A stretch of DNA of 39,676 nt from Acinetobacter zhairuonensis (lineage in GTDB: Bacteria > Pseudomonadota > Gammaproteobacteria > Pseudomonadales > Moraxellaceae). Location: NCBI RefSeq assembly GCF_022601715.1, contig NZ_JAKVIM010000029.1, positions 1-39,676 of the forward strand. The letters are read 5' to 3'. Of this stretch, positions 22,683 through 30,446 are shown piece after piece. The stretch's first letter is position 1. Each line of letters opens with the position of its first letter. Under the pieces are notes generated by a model that was not told where the DNA came from, did no database searches, and was given only the letters and a program-made list of their open reading frames with translations. A program made the translations under genes and the position numbers.

Positions 22683-23954
22683 TTATAAATGTGGCAGTAG
22701 TAGTTCCATGTATTCAGTACAAAGCTCATCATCAATCGCTTTTGGATATTTTGTACTGAGTGTTTCGTATGTTTGATCAAAACGGTAGCCACTACTTTTG
22801 TCCACGTTTTTGTCATTTTGAATACCTAAATTAGTCAGGTGACGACCCAATGAACGTTGTGTAATAGGCGCATCCTTGATATTCAAGATCGAAAGTAAAC
22901 GGAATAACTCCTTCGTTTGAACCCCAATTTTTGATTTTTCAGAATAAATATTTAGTACTGCTTTGATCCCTGCCAAGAGGTCTTTTGTACTGTAAGCAGT
23001 AGTATCGGCATCTGTCCCATCATAAAATTCTGGTTCACTTGGATCTTTGTACTGTCGAACATTCAAGTAGTACTGCATTCCTGGGAAATCAAAAGTATTA
23101 TCGTAAAAACCATGATCTTTGGTACAAATCATTAAATTTTTTACATATTCTTCACCAAGTAATGAAGCAAGATCAAACATATTACGCCATGCATCACCTT
23201 CACGATTGGTAAGTACTGCCTTTTGAGGGTAGTCCACGTAGGCAAAATAGTACCGCAATTTAGTACTGTACTTTTCAATAGTACTTTTCAATGCTTCAGC
23301 TTCACCATATAAATGCTCTAATGGTAGTTCTTCGAAGCGTTTTTCAAGCTTCAAATTGGATGGTGTACGTTGTAATGGGATGCGAATACAACGACTTTGA
23401 GTAGCTGGAGCTAATTTATCAAGGGCATTAATCCCAGCAATGCAACGAAAGCCATAAGCAGACGTAATAGAACCTGCTTTAATTGCTTGCGCCCCACTTG
23501 CTTCAAAGCTTGTATTTAAATAGTTGGTCACATTACGCATGTCAGTTTTTGTGACGCTATCAATTTCATCGAGAAAAACAACCAAATCATTATTAAGTTG
23601 TTTCAGCCCTGCCTTAGTGAAATCGGTATAACGATCTTCGGGAAACTGTCCACACATCACAGATAAAAATTGCTGAAGTGTACTTTTACCACAACCACGA
23701 TTAGGTGCATCAATCACAAGCAATGGTGCATAGCGTAAGTCATCCTTCATATAGGTAAGAAATAACCACAAGATAAATGCAGTTCTATAGGCTTCTGAAA
23801 TATAGATGCATTTTACTGAAGTGAACCAAATTTCAGTAAAAATCGCAGTCAGTTCTTCGCGGACATCTGCAAAGCTATCTACTGCCTGTGGAGCTATAGT
23901 GATTGGTGTCGCGTTAGTGATTTGTTCAGTTGTTGGGTTTGTTAAGTCTGTCAT
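22683..23954 (-). CDS. DUF3631-like AAA+ ATPase, probable replication protein
   Basis: A 423-residue protein from ATG 23954 (MTDLTNPTTEQITNATPITI), which I prefer to an upstream ATG at 24053 that has no ribosome site and gives an odd Cys-rich start. Walker A A-P-N-R-G-C-G-K-S-T lies at about residues 83-92 and Walker B L-V-V-F-L-D-E-I-D at about 124-132. An S-R-C-I-R-I-P-L arginine-finger-like segment follows, and the C-terminal part (about 320-410) looks like the helical/winged domain of DUF3631 proteins. Such proteins act as replicative helicases or initiators in mobile elements. It is divergent from the HTH regulator. Confidence 0.75.
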   Translation of the reverse strand: MTDLTNPTTEQITNATPITIAPQAVDSFADVREELTAIFTEIWFTSVKCIYISEAYRTAFILWLFLTYMKDDLRYAPLLVIDAPNRGCGKSTLQQFLSVMCGQFPEDRYTDFTKAGLKQLNNDLVVFLDEIDSVTKTDMRNVTNYLNTSFEASGAQAIKAGSITSAYGFRCIAGINALDKLAPATQSRCIRIPLQRTPSNLKLEKRFEELPLEHLYGEAEALKSTIEKYSTKLRYYFAYVDYPQKAVLTNREGDAWRNMFDLASLLGEEYVKNLMICTKDHGFYDNTFDFPGMQYYLNVRQYKDPSEPEFYDGTDADTTAYSTKDLLAGIKAVLNIYSEKSKIGVQTKELFRLLSILNIKDAPITQRSLGRHLTNLGIQNDKNVDKSSGYRFDQTYETLSTKYPKAIDDELCTEYMELLLPHL

Positions 23955-24051
23955 ATTTTTCCATTTATAGAGTTGTAGAGTTTGCGTCCTAGCTAGAGAC
24001 TTCAGCAAATGGGCTGTTGAAATGCAATATACATCATATATAGATAAAAAC

Positions 24052-24089
24052 AATCCGAAATCGGAATCTTTTTCATATTATTTCGGATT
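24052..24089. promoter_or_regulatory. Operator between the ATPase and HTH regulator genes
   Basis: AATCCGAAAT (24052-24061) and ATTTCGGATT (24080-24089) form a perfect 10-bp inverted repeat. A third half-site, TCGGA, is at 24061-24065. It lies between divergent genes, just ahead of a TGCTAAAAT extended -10 facing the regulator, as expected for a repressor controlling itself and the ATPase. Confidence 0.75.
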
Positions 24090-24140
24090 TATTTATCTGC
24101 TTCATGCTAAAATAGCTACATATAGTTATCAAAATGCGAG

Positions 24141-24947
24141 ATGGTTATGCCTAAATTTGATGAAAGTAATGGTAATGTTCTTGACGACAGCGGAAGAGTA
24201 GTCATGAATTGCGGAAGGAAACCTTCTGTTGAAATGATGAAGTTGTTTGTTGAACAATATGATCTTGCTTACAATAATTCAGATGAACGTAGAAAAATTG
24301 AGAAAAAAATAAAACTGCAAGAAATAAAAGATCAGCCCTATATCGTTTCTACACCATCATATTGCTATGCTTACCTTTTATTTAAACTTAGAAAATTATC
24401 AGGTTTAAATCAGGATGAAATGGCAGAAAGAATTTGCATGTCTAAATCAAGTCTAGCGAAAATTGAAAATAGATTTGCTACTGTCGATGTTGATATATTA
24501 CATATAACAATGCAAAGCTTTGGTATTAATCCAATGGAGTTCTCCGAATTATATTGGTATGTACAAGGTTTAGTTCAAACTAATGGTAATTTTTATATAC
24601 CTGTACGAAATTCCAATTTTAATACAGAAAATGAAAAATATTCTGATTCTGCTATTTCTGATTATGATCGTTGTACTCCAATTAATTTATATGACAAGAA
24701 AGTATTAAAATCTGTTCTTGAAAAATTAGAAATGAAATTCCATGAAACTATTCTGATTGGTAAGAAACGATTAATTGAAGAAGAAGAAAATAGAATAAAA
24801 AAAGAAGCAGAAGATGAACTAAAATATCAAGAGTTTGAAAAACTATCATTTGAAGAGCAACGTACAATTCAAGATCAAGATGAATATGAGCAAGAAATAA
24901 ATAATCAAAGGTTTATCGAACGATTAGAAAACCAATGTAAAGAATAG
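24141..24947 (+). CDS. XRE-family HTH regulator, candidate phage/plasmid repressor
   Basis: A 268-residue protein with an XRE helix-turn-helix at about residues 78-132 (L-R-K-L-S-G-L-N-Q-D-E-M-A-E-R-I-C-M-S-K, then S-S-L-A-K-I-E-N). An unusual extra N-terminal region of about 70 residues precedes it. The C-terminal 60 residues are a charged coiled coil rich in Glu, likely for oligomerisation. No protease-type LexA domain is seen. It is divergent from the replication ATPase with a clear inverted repeat between them. It may be the lysogeny repressor or a copy-number regulator; the sequence alone does not separate these. Confidence 0.75.
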   Translation: MVMPKFDESNGNVLDDSGRVVMNCGRKPSVEMMKLFVEQYDLAYNNSDERRKIEKKIKLQEIKDQPYIVSTPSYCYAYLLFKLRKLSGLNQDEMAERICMSKSSLAKIENRFATVDVDILHITMQSFGINPMEFSELYWYVQGLVQTNGNFYIPVRNSNFNTENEKYSDSAISDYDRCTPINLYDKKVLKSVLEKLEMKFHETILIGKKRLIEEEENRIKKEAEDELKYQEFEKLSFEEQRTIQDQDEYEQEINNQRFIERLENQCKE

Positions 24948-24996
24948 TAGCTTAGGTCAATAACTTTTATATTTGAAGATACAATTTACTTATGGA

Positions 24997-25027
24997 TCAG
25001 CCAACTTTATAGGCAGAAGTTGGCTGA
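24997..25027. terminator. Terminator-like hairpin between convergent genes
   Basis: A perfect 11-bp stem TCAGCCAACTT / AAGTTGGCTGA with a 9-nt loop, between the regulator stop and the stop of the convergent exported-protein gene. There is no T-run. Confidence 0.55.
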
Positions 25028-25042
25028 ATGAGTTGTTAGTTA

Positions 25043-25486
25043 TTATTTAGGTAATGTATAGCCAATGAAATGTGTCGCACAACCTAAATGCTTTGTACTT
25101 ATTGTAACAACACCATTATTACAAGTACCTTCACCTACATAGAGTTTTTTACCACCTCTGATTGGTTTTTTGGACAAATAGCCAATACTTTCAGTGGAGC
25201 CACCAGCATGATTTGTATCAGGTGAAACTACACCAGCATTAATACCTGCGGTATTTCCAGTAAAAACCTCAATAAAATTACTGTCAGGTTCTGCACTTGC
25301 ATCATCAATCGTATAACCAATTATCTTAGTTGTATCATTAAGATGATTCTGACTCGTAGTGACGACTCCATTATTAGAATGACCTGTTCCAACGTAAAGT
25401 AGCGTTTTTTTGTATAAGTCTGCTAGAGCATGCACACTTGAGAGTGCAATTAATGCTGCGAGAATTGCTTGATATATTATTTTCAT
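25043..25486 (-). CDS. Exported protein with three tandem ~34-residue repeats
   Basis: A 147-residue protein with an N-terminal signal peptide (MKIIYQAILAALIALSSVHA, cleavage after A-L-A). The mature protein is made of three repeats of the pattern L-Y-V-G-x-G-x-x-N-N-G-V-V-T-x-x-x-x-H-L-x-x-x-T-x-x-I-G-Y-T. The first and third are close and the middle is more diverged (V-F-T-G... N-A-G-V-V-S... N-H-A-G-G-S-T-E-S-I-G-Y). Only the third has two Cys. Repeat architecture suggests a small beta-rich exported or surface protein. No family recognised. It is a likely lysogenic conversion gene. Confidence 0.7.
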   Translation of the reverse strand: MKIIYQAILAALIALSSVHALADLYKKTLLYVGTGHSNNGVVTTSQNHLNDTTKIIGYTIDDASAEPDSNFIEVFTGNTAGINAGVVSPDTNHAGGSTESIGYLSKKPIRGGKKLYVGEGTCNNGVVTISTKHLGCATHFIGYTLPK

Positions 25487-25527
25487 ATGCCCTCCATTCT
25501 TTTCAGTTGAAAATGGGCATATATATT

Positions 25528-26079
25528 TTAATACTTTAATGCTCTTTGGACTGTAGCAATTCCAACTCTGAATTGTTTTGCCACACTTCTAAAAGTTGAG
25601 CCATCTTCCTGCATGGCTTTTTGTATTTCTAAATAATCTACTTTACGCTTTCTTCCCTTATATAAGCCCTTGGCTTTGGCTTTGGCAATTCCCTCCTTTT
25701 GACGTTCTCGAATCATAGATCGTTCAAATTCAGCGAATGCAGCCAGCATTTGAAACATGAGCTTATTCATTGCCGATTGTGCAACATCATGACTGAAGGT
25801 TAGGTTTTCTTTATGAAAAATGATGGTTATGCCACGATCATTTAAACTGTTCACAATGTCGTTAAGATCGTTCGTATTACGTGCCAAGCGGTCAATACTG
25901 TGGACATGCACCGTATCACCATCACGTAGATATTCCAACATAGTAATGAGTTGAGGACGTTCTCGACTACCACCGCTTGCCTTCTCTGTGAAAGTTTTAT
26001 CTAGGTGGATTCCATCTAATTGACGTTCAGTATTTTGTTCAATTGAACTGACTCGAATATAGCCGACTTGATTAGGCAT
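25528..26079 (-). CDS. Serine recombinase, resolvase/invertase family
   Basis: A 183-residue protein with the full small serine recombinase layout. Y-I-R-V-S-S carries the catalytic Ser11, R-D-G-D-T-V-H-V-H-S-I-D-R-L-A-R-N carries Arg64 and Arg67, and F-A-E-F-E-R-S-M-I-R-E-R starts the long E helix. A C-terminal HTH closes it (S-V-A-K-Q-F-R-V-G-I-A-T-V-Q-R-A at about residues 165-180). It would resolve multimers of the circular replicon, or invert DNA. A res-like repeated region lies immediately upstream, which favours resolution. An intact gene of normal length. Confidence 0.92.
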   Translation of the reverse strand: MPNQVGYIRVSSIEQNTERQLDGIHLDKTFTEKASGGSRERPQLITMLEYLRDGDTVHVHSIDRLARNTNDLNDIVNSLNDRGITIIFHKENLTFSHDVAQSAMNKLMFQMLAAFAEFERSMIRERQKEGIAKAKAKGLYKGRKRKVDYLEIQKAMQEDGSTFRSVAKQFRVGIATVQRALKY

Positions 26080-26081
26080 TG

Positions 26082-26210
26082 TGTACCGTTAGATATTAGA
26101 ATTATAGATACATATTGTATCGGAATTAAAAGTTAAGTCTATAGATACGGTTTTGTATATGCTTTCATGGGATTTGGAATTGTACCGTTAGGCTATACCT
26201 TATAAATACA
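26082..26210. promoter_or_regulatory. Candidate res site upstream of the resolvase
   Basis: TGTACCGTTAG occurs at 26082-26092 and 26181-26191, 99 bp apart, each followed by an A/T-rich stretch ending in ATAGATAC or ATAAATAC. Between them GATACATATTGTATC forms a near palindrome and ATAGATAC recurs. Repeated imperfect sites of this size next to a resolvase gene are typical of res subsites. Confidence 0.55.
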
Positions 26211-26360
26211 AAATATGGCGTTATCTTTTATGTTGGGCTAGTTATTCTTCGTATCGAACGTACTGCGTCATGTGATGTCGTAAAAAAGGCGAATCGGCTA
26301 CTTTCTGCATGTGATTTGAGGTTTACGACTGTTATAATTCAGTGACTTAGAGGGTATATC

Positions 26361-26912
26361 ATGAAAAGAAAACTTATAATTGCAGTGTCACTATGTTGCT
26401 CAACAGTTTATGCAACTGAAGAAACTCCGTTGAGTGCAGCCGAAGAAGCTGCTCAAATGGCTGAATATGCTGCTGATCAGGCGGCTAAAGATGCAACAGC
26501 AACAGAATCTTATGAATCATCAAACGAAGCAGTTGTAGAAGCCGTAAAAAAAATGGGTTGGTTGAATTCTGCAAATTCTGTCGATCAAAAGTTTGAACTC
26601 AATTTAAATTATTTTTCTAATAAATCTAATGAGAGTTCAACTCGAATTCAGGCATGGGTTAAAAGCATTATCACTAAAGATACTGTGCAAGATGGTCTTG
26701 GTATAGGTGACTACACTATGCTTTTAAAAGAATTTGATTGTACTAATAACACTATTAAAGATTTAAGATCCATTTCATATAAAGCTAAGACTGGCACAGT
26801 TATTAATAGTTCTGTAGTGAACTACCCCAAAGTTGATCCAATAATTCCTGATACAGTTGGAGAGCAACTACATAAAGATGTTTGTGAAACTTCTGATTTG
26901 ATGAACAGTTGA
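26361..26912 (+). CDS. Exported protein, surface-adhesin-E-like
   Basis: A 183-residue protein with a signal peptide (MKRKLIIAVSLCCSTVYA). A helical acidic/Ala-rich stretch follows (about residues 25-60), then a domain with R-I-Q-A-W-V-K, a Cys in L-K-E-F-D-C-T-N-N, I-K-D-L-R-S-I-S-Y, P-I-I-P-D-T-V-G-E and a final Cys in K-D-V-C. This pattern is reminiscent of the surface-adhesin E-like proteins common in Acinetobacter. The two Cys could form a disulfide in the periplasm. A TGTTATAAT -10 lies upstream. It is probably a lysogenic conversion gene. Confidence 0.65.
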   Translation: MKRKLIIAVSLCCSTVYATEETPLSAAEEAAQMAEYAADQAAKDATATESYESSNEAVVEAVKKMGWLNSANSVDQKFELNLNYFSNKSNESSTRIQAWVKSIITKDTVQDGLGIGDYTMLLKEFDCTNNTIKDLRSISYKAKTGTVINSSVVNYPKVDPIIPDTVGEQLHKDVCETSDLMNS

Positions 26913-26926
26913 TTATCTACTACATC

Positions 26927-27136
26927 ATGAAAGATGGGCTTTACCTACACGTAGAGTCCATTGAATACGAATCTGACTATCACTCTGTATCTGAAATAAC
27001 AGGGCAAGCAACTACACGTTATAGTTGGGTAAAAGACCAGGATCTAGCAGTACGCTTTATTGATTGGAATGAAGCTAGTAGTTATCTAGCAAAGTTGCCT
27101 AGAAAGCCTTTCTTTCGTAATGCAGCAGTAAAATAA
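26927..27136 (+). CDS. Small hypothetical protein
   Basis: A 69-residue protein from ATG 26927; the frame is open to a TTG at 26909 overlapping the previous stop. Neither start has a good ribosome site. It has a beta-rich pattern with several aromatic residues (L-Y-L-H-V-E-S-I-E-Y-E-S, then Y-S-W-V-K). It follows the exported protein by 14 bp and ends just before a bidirectional terminator, so the two form one transcript. No family recognised. Confidence 0.5.
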   Translation: MKDGLYLHVESIEYESDYHSVSEITGQATTRYSWVKDQDLAVRFIDWNEASSYLAKLPRKPFFRNAAVK

Positions 27137-27163
27137 AAGCCCTAACTTCATATTAGGGCTTTT
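27135..27163. terminator. Bidirectional rho-independent terminator
   Basis: AAAAGCCCTAA / TTAGGGCTTTT, an 11-bp perfect stem with a 7-nt loop. It ends in T-runs on both strands and lies between convergent genes (stops at 27136 and 27172). Confidence 0.9.
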
Positions 27164-27171
27164 AAATTAAA

Positions 27172-29025
27172 TTATTCTATATTATCAATGATATATTTCC
27201 AGAATAACTCAGATCCATACCCAGAAAGATGGCTACCATCAGGCATGAATATTGATTTTCCATCTATTGAGTAACGGCAGATATTATCTTTGCAGATAGC
27301 ATTTCTTACATCAATAAATTTTGCATTTTTATGCTTCGCTACTGTTTCAGACAAGATTTTATTAACAGTGTTTAACCCATCAATCGGCTGTGACGAAATC
27401 GCACAATTATTATCAATTCCTGTAAGAAGTTCTGTTCTCAAACATATTGAAATATTATTATCTTTAGGTTTTGGTACTGCACCAATTACATATACTTCTT
27501 TGTTCTTACCATATAGTGAAAGAAGTTTATCTAATTGATTTTGCAAATCTTGGTGATAGTTTCCTGTAAGAGTACAGTTGTTAGTAGTACATTCTAAGGA
27601 ATTCTTTTCAGGTCTCTCCCATGATTGTGCAATAATAATTTTCTTATTTTCCGTTAGGCCTAATTTGTAGTTATTCTTACAATTATCCTTCCAGTCTTTA
27701 TAGTTACCAGTCCTTACATTGATACTATCAGGAAAGGATAAACATGTTGCATACCAGGAGTTTTTAACTTTTGTTTTGTAGTGGTATATACCTCTTGTGT
27801 AGTGATTGGAGTGACTATCACCAAGTAATAAATAGTCATAATCCTTGTCGGTATTTAAAAGATTAACACCTTCATGAACTAAATAATTATTACCTGTACC
27901 ACCATGTATCAATCCGTTAGCAGTTAAGTTTTGTCTTTGTACCATCCCTTGGGTTTTGAATAAATAAGCACCTATAGATACGGGTATTAGTGTGATTATT
28001 GAGTAAATCAAAATTGGTTTTATAATAGAAACTGATTTAAATTTTCGTTTTTCTATAAAAATATAGCTCAAGTATCCTAAGACAATTGATAGAAAAATTC
28101 CAAAAATTTTATAGTTCTCATTTATTCCATAATAGCTAAATGAAACTGCTATAGGCCAATGCCAAAGATAAATTGAATAGGACCATAGACCTATTTTTTG
28201 GAAAAAAAGATTACCTGTTATTATGCTATTTTGTCTCTGAGCTTGAATTATGAGCCATGCACCAATTGTAGGTATGAAGGCTAAATAACCAGGCCAAGGA
28301 TTATGTTCAGATACGAATAAGTAAGAAATAGTAATTAAGGAAAGACCTAGAATTTCTAAGTTCCTTCCATTTTTTAGCATATTTCTTTCATCGAGTTTTA
28401 TAGGATATAAGTATGCTAAACCACCTAAAAGCATCTCCCAAGCTCTTGTCGGCAATAAAAAGTAAGATTGAGCAGGCCAAATTTGTGTTGCATATATGCT
28501 AATTAGGAATGAAATTACAAAAAATGATAAAATTAATTTCTTTAGAGCCTTGTTGTCTAAAAACTTCCTAAATATCAATAATATAATAGGATATATGATG
28601 TAAAATTGCCATTCAGCGGATAGTGACCAAGTATGTAATAAGAAGTTATCACCTGTATCGAAGTATCCACTTCGCATACTGAACATAATGTTACTGATGA
28701 ACAGCATGCTCATGGCCACATCTCGGCCTACAGTTTTATAATCCCACGGAGCAAGAAAGAACCATCCCAAAATTAGTAAAGCTATACATAAAGCAAATAA
28801 TGGTGGAATAATTCTATTGGCTCTAGCAATATAAAATTTAATGATTGAAAAATTGTTAACTTCTAGTCCTTTGAATATTATTCCAGTCATAAGGAAGCCT
28901 GATATGACAAAGAAAACATCAACCCCTGCGAACCCACCTGTTAATAATGATGGATAAAAATGAAATATCACTACAGCGATGACAGCTATGGCCCTTAGTC
29001 CATTAATATCTTTTCTAAAGTTCAA
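27172..29025 (-). CDS. Acyltransferase-3 / SGNH O-acetyltransferase (OafA-like)
   Basis: A 617-residue membrane enzyme. Residues 1 to about 350 hold an acyltransferase-3 domain of about ten membrane segments, opening with F-R-K-D-I-N-G-L-R-A-I-A-V and G-V-D-V-F-F-V-I-S-G-F-L, which contain the conserved Arg and the VFFVISGF motif. The C-terminal periplasmic SGNH domain has G-D-S-H-S (block I, near residue 403) and D-G-S-H-L-S near the end (Asp-His of the catalytic triad). Such proteins O-acetylate lipopolysaccharide or capsule sugars. In prophages this alters receptors, so it is probably a serotype-conversion gene that blocks superinfection. It is the first gene beyond the lysis genes and very AT-rich. 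Confidence 0.92.
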   Translation of the reverse strand: MNFRKDINGLRAIAVIAVVIFHFYPSLLTGGFAGVDVFFVISGFLMTGIIFKGLEVNNFSIIKFYIARANRIIPPLFALCIALLILGWFFLAPWDYKTVGRDVAMSMLFISNIMFSMRSGYFDTGDNFLLHTWSLSAEWQFYIIYPIILLIFRKFLDNKALKKLILSFFVISFLISIYATQIWPAQSYFLLPTRAWEMLLGGLAYLYPIKLDERNMLKNGRNLEILGLSLITISYLFVSEHNPWPGYLAFIPTIGAWLIIQAQRQNSIITGNLFFQKIGLWSYSIYLWHWPIAVSFSYYGINENYKIFGIFLSIVLGYLSYIFIEKRKFKSVSIIKPILIYSIITLIPVSIGAYLFKTQGMVQRQNLTANGLIHGGTGNNYLVHEGVNLLNTDKDYDYLLLGDSHSNHYTRGIYHYKTKVKNSWYATCLSFPDSINVRTGNYKDWKDNCKNNYKLGLTENKKIIIAQSWERPEKNSLECTTNNCTLTGNYHQDLQNQLDKLLSLYGKNKEVYVIGAVPKPKDNNISICLRTELLTGIDNNCAISSQPIDGLNTVNKILSETVAKHKNAKFIDVRNAICKDNICRYSIDGKSIFMPDGSHLSGYGSELFWKYIIDNIE

Positions 29026-29233
29026 AATTGTTACTCAATAAGAATTTGCCCATATCATAGGCCATAAAGAATTTAAATTTAATTTTTTGTAGCAGAACTT
29101 AAAAAAAATTTTATTGTCAAAGAGTTAAAAACTCATGAAGTGAGTGTAAAAGTAAATTTATATTTTAATCGAATAGTCTGCCTCTAACTATTTAAGGTAT
29201 TTAGACCAGAGCAATTGCCAATGTGGAGCGTCT

Positions 29234-29629
29234 TTAAACGTCTAGTTTAGGGGGACTTGAAAGATACTCAATTGCCTTTTGCAATAGAGAAACATCATCA
29301 CTGAAATAGCTTATTCCAAAGTTACATTTATTACAAAGTAATCCACGTACATCCCCTGTAGTGTGACAGTGATCTATACTTAACCTTTTTGTAGAGCCAC
29401 ATATTGCACAATGAGAGTAGTTGAAGTCCTCTTTAGCTACTCCATAAACACTACGTTCCCAATTTTGACGTAAAACTTCAGGTTCTTTTAAGCGTCTTTC
29501 TTTCATGTAAAGTCTGTGTTGTGCTTTTTGCTTCTCTTTATTTCGATTAGCTTCTCTACACTTTTTACAAGTTTTTCTAGGATTTGGTCTATTTTTTTGC
29601 CATTCAAAATGGTTGATTTCTTTTTCAAT
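29234..29629 (-). CDS. Recombination endonuclease VII-like HNH nuclease, 5' end degenerate
   Basis: The C-terminal part shows the endonuclease VII pattern: H-C-A-I-C-G-S-T-K, then L-S-I-D-H-C-H-T-T-G-D-V-R-G-L-L-C-N-K-C-N (catalytic D-H and a four-Cys zinc site). The first ATG in frame is at 29506. Family-like sequence (W-Q-K-N-R-P-N-P-R-K-T-C-K-K-C) continues upstream of it to a stop at 29632-29630, and the only codon right after that stop is ATT. The gene therefore either uses ATT, starts internally, or has lost its N-terminus. It lies about 10 bp after the endolysin stop. In T4 the homologous enzyme resolves branched DNA before packaging. Confidence 0.7.
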   Translation of the reverse strand: MEKEINHFEWQKNRPNPRKTCKKCREANRNKEKQKAQHRLYMKERRLKEPEVLRQNWERSVYGVAKEDFNYSHCAICGSTKRLSIDHCHTTGDVRGLLCNKCNFGISYFSDDVSLLQKAIEYLSSPPKLDV

Positions 29630-29640
29630 TTAGGCACAAA

Positions 29641-30114
29641 TTACAAGTCTGTTTTTCCATATTTACCCCATGCTAATTGAAAATGTGGTGCATCCAAGAA
29701 TACACTTTGACCTTTTGCTTTTCTACGCTTTACATAGTCTTTGCTTGCTTCTTCTGCTGATTCGTATTGAGATATTTCTCGATCCCACACACCACCCCAT
29801 TCAATTGAGACTTCGAATTCTTGAGCAGCCTGTTTAACTGCTTCAGCAATTTTGTAGTAGTGTTTCCAATCCCAAGAGACAGTACCATCGACCCAAGCAG
29901 CCAAATCAACGGCATGTCCTGTTAGATGTCTACTGTTCTTGGTAGTTGTTTTCTTTTCTTTTAAGAGTTGAGCTTGTCGTTCAGGTGTACGTAATCCTTC
30001 GATCACTGTGAAATCGACTGTCGTTATTTCTATGGCTCTATGAACCACTTTAACTAGATCGGGATGAACACCCTCTAAATTAGACAAGCTCTTTTTACCG
30101 AGCTTGAATGACAT
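29641..30114 (-). CDS. Endolysin, M15 peptidase (L-Ala-D-Glu or D-Ala type)
   Basis: A 157-residue protein with the zinc peptidase M15 pattern. G-L-R-T-P-E-R-Q lies at about residues 40-47 and S-R-H-L-T-G-H-A-V-D-L-A at about 61-72, where H67 and D70 are expected zinc ligands. P-H-F-Q-L lies at about 143-147 with the third ligand H144. It has no signal peptide, so it depends on the holin encoded just upstream (2-bp gap). It would cut peptidoglycan peptide bridges at lysis. The size and motifs are like the T5-type endopeptidases. Confidence 0.93.
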   Translation of the reverse strand: MSFKLGKKSLSNLEGVHPDLVKVVHRAIEITTVDFTVIEGLRTPERQAQLLKEKKTTTKNSRHLTGHAVDLAAWVDGTVSWDWKHYYKIAEAVKQAAQEFEVSIEWGGVWDREISQYESAEEASKDYVKRRKAKGQSVFLDAPHFQLAWGKYGKTDL

Positions 30115-30116
30115 TT

Positions 30117-30422
30117 TTATTCTTTTTCTTTATGAAGTTTTATATTGTCGATGTTGTTGTTGATGCTTCGTTTAATCCATTTGATCACAACTTCTGAACC
30201 TAACGTCCCTAGAATTGCAGCTAAACCTACAACTGCAATAGTGGGTACTGAAGCCCATATTAGAATGGCTCCAGCAAACAAACTGGTAAAGCCATTGAGT
30301 ACAGCTTTAGCCAGTATGATCGTCCATTTGTCTTGATCTGAAGTTGCTATAGACTTTGCCAAGAGAATCACAAAGCCAATGCAGAAGAGAAACGAAGCGA
30401 GATAAATATCGCCTGTATTCAT
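30117..30422 (-). CDS. Holin, three-membrane-segment type
   Basis: A 101-residue protein with three hydrophobic segments (about residues 7-23, 36-56 and 60-77) and a highly charged C-terminus ending L-H-K-E-K-E, the standard layout of class I holins. It stands directly before the endolysin (2-bp gap) and after the tail fibre. It would form lesions in the inner membrane to release the endolysin. No spanin gene is recognisable nearby, although one could overlap another frame. Confidence 0.85.
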   Translation of the reverse strand: MNTGDIYLASFLFCIGFVILLAKSIATSDQDKWTIILAKAVLNGFTSLFAGAILIWASVPTIAVVGLAAILGTLGSEVVIKWIKRSINNNIDNIKLHKEKE

Positions 30423-30446
30423 TTTTATTCTTCTAATAATTATTGA

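Noticed and set aside
26200..26260. XerC/D recombination (pdif-like) site near TTATGTT
   Set aside because: Only one half resembles such sites. The other arm and the 6-bp spacer do not match.
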